Assembly (NCBI GenBank): GCA_940671915.1
Contig: CALNVZ010003430.1
Coordinates: forward strand, 23,395,600-23,459,599
Direction: 5' to 3'
DNA: 64,000 nucleotides
Origin: Paracentrotus lividus
Taxonomy: Eukaryota > Echinodermata > Echinoidea > Camarodonta > Echinidae
Shown: positions 63,000 to 64,000 of the stretch, piece after piece
How positions within the stretch are numbered: the stretch's first letter is position 1
How the letters are laid out: every line of letters starts with the position of its first letter
Position numbers and translations under genes: made by a program
Notes under the pieces: generated by a model
Databases searched by the model: none
Told to the model about the DNA's origin: nothing
The model's input: only the letters and a program-made list of their open reading frames with translations

Positions 63000-64000
63000 C
63001 TGCAGATTGGAGAAAGAAAAAGAACAGAGAGATAATAAATATATGACTCAAAAGAGATCTTAATAAGAAATAAGTAGTATAGCCAACAAATGATTTATTT
63101 CAACATGCAAACAATAAAGATCTGAAATGTACAACAAAATTATAAGTAATATGGGCACAAAATTTTCATAGTGGAAAGAAAAAGCAAGTTTGAGAAGAAT
63201 TACAATGTCACTTTCAAGATGTCCTTTCCACATCTGAAATGGTACCAAACCATCTCAAATGAACAGTTGGCAGCTGACAAAACAATGACTTTTGAAAGAG
63301 ACAATGGTGGGGGAAGATGTAACAAAACAGAATAATCAATCCCGAAATACTCCAAACAGAAAGAGAAAGGGACAGGGAGAGATAGAGAGGGAGAGATAGA
63401 GAGGAAAAGGAGAGAGAGGGAGAGAAGTTGAAAGAGAAAGAGGTTACTATAATTGAGTCGACATTATAGGTTAATTTTTGCGTTTGTTGGCACCCCATGG
63501 CCAGCTCTCATCTTTCCCCTCACTGTCTCCCGGGTTTCAATGCCACATTGAGTTAGGACCGAGAAGGACAAGCAGCTAGTAACGCGTGCCGTCTAAAGAC
63601 GTGGGCGAACACCACACAATGAACCCTCATCCTTACAAGAGACGAAGATAATGGATGGAGAAAGAGGACTGGTAGAAACTTGATAAAAACATTGGAGAGG
63701 TTAATTTAAAGTTTTGATTGAAAAATTGGGAAGGTTAAGGGTTGGCACGCGCGTGGTTGAAACAGGAGTGGAAGCGTTGGAGAGAGGTGTAAAATAGGGG
63801 CGCGGTTGGGTGCTCTGATACCAGGGATAGGGTAACAGAAAATGGGTGATGGGATACCGGTATTAATAAACATGTATGATTAAGGTAAAAGGTGATAGTT
63901 TAACGGCCTTTTTCAAGGCTATCAGCCGACTGTATGAGAGTGAATGGCCCAGTGATGTGCCACAACAGATTGCAGAATAAGTTGAAGGAGAAAATAGGAA
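63000..64000 (-). other. MRTF 5' intron (incomplete)
   Basis: Sequence upstream of the RPEL1 exon on the minus strand. It includes a purine-rich stretch of GAGAGG/GAAAG at 63355-63445 and no recognisable exon. Confidence 0.6.

Overview
This is eukaryotic genomic DNA: AT-rich, intron-rich, and full of microsatellites, short inverted-repeat transposons and tRNA-derived repeats. The two recognisable genes are both animal genes. Repeat style (CATGTACATG- and AGGCCT-rich intergenic DNA, abundant MITEs, long CAT/GATG arrays) suggests a marine deuterostome invertebrate, most likely an echinoderm such as a sea urchin. That placement is an inference and no sequence search was possible.

Region 1 (about 1-15,723): the 5' end of an ABAT gene (4-aminobutyrate aminotransferase, mitochondrial) lies on the minus strand. 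Two coding exons at 8972-9050 and 8635-8735 give 60 residues of mitochondrial leader plus mature N terminus. The rest of the gene would lie to the left, beyond what I can see. Around it are several definable DNA transposons: a 1.33-kb element holding a 101-bp satellite, two TA-flanked MITE copies, a 1.39-kb element with about 390-bp terminal inverted repeats, a composite element with a tRNA-like core, and a 133-bp MITE.

Region 2 (15,724-28,798): a 25-N gap, about 0.9 kb of unmatched AT-rich sequence, then a roughly 12-kb near-copy of 4,560-15,723 in reverse orientation. Every feature of region 1 recurs in mirror order, including both ABAT exons, but with frequent single-base indels that break both exons. 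Gap, orientation and indel-rich spectrum together look more like unpolished long-read gap filling from a fold-back read than a biological duplication. A real palindrome is not excluded.

Region 3 (28,799-64,000): most of a myocardin-related transcription factor gene (MRTF/MKL family) on the minus strand, in seven coding exons from 62,999 down to the stop at 32,075. The joined phases are consistent throughout and give 1087 residues: three RPEL actin-binding motifs, a basic region, a glutamine-rich tract, a SAP domain, a leucine-zipper-like helix, proline-rich segments with a PPxY motif, and an acidic C-terminal activation region. The first exon or exons lie beyond 64,000. Its introns (largest 18.2 kb) hold a tRNA-derived SINE, a 501-bp transposon flanked by an 18-bp direct repeat, a 409-bp fold-back element inside a GATG microsatellite, minisatellites, and a cluster of four perfect TGACGTCA sites.

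Functionally the two genes are unrelated: GABA catabolism in mitochondria versus actin-controlled SRF coactivation in the nucleus. Their adjacency depends on how the gap/palindrome region was assembled and should not be taken as established synteny. I see no rRNA, no intact tRNA, no CRISPR and no recognisable virus-derived element.
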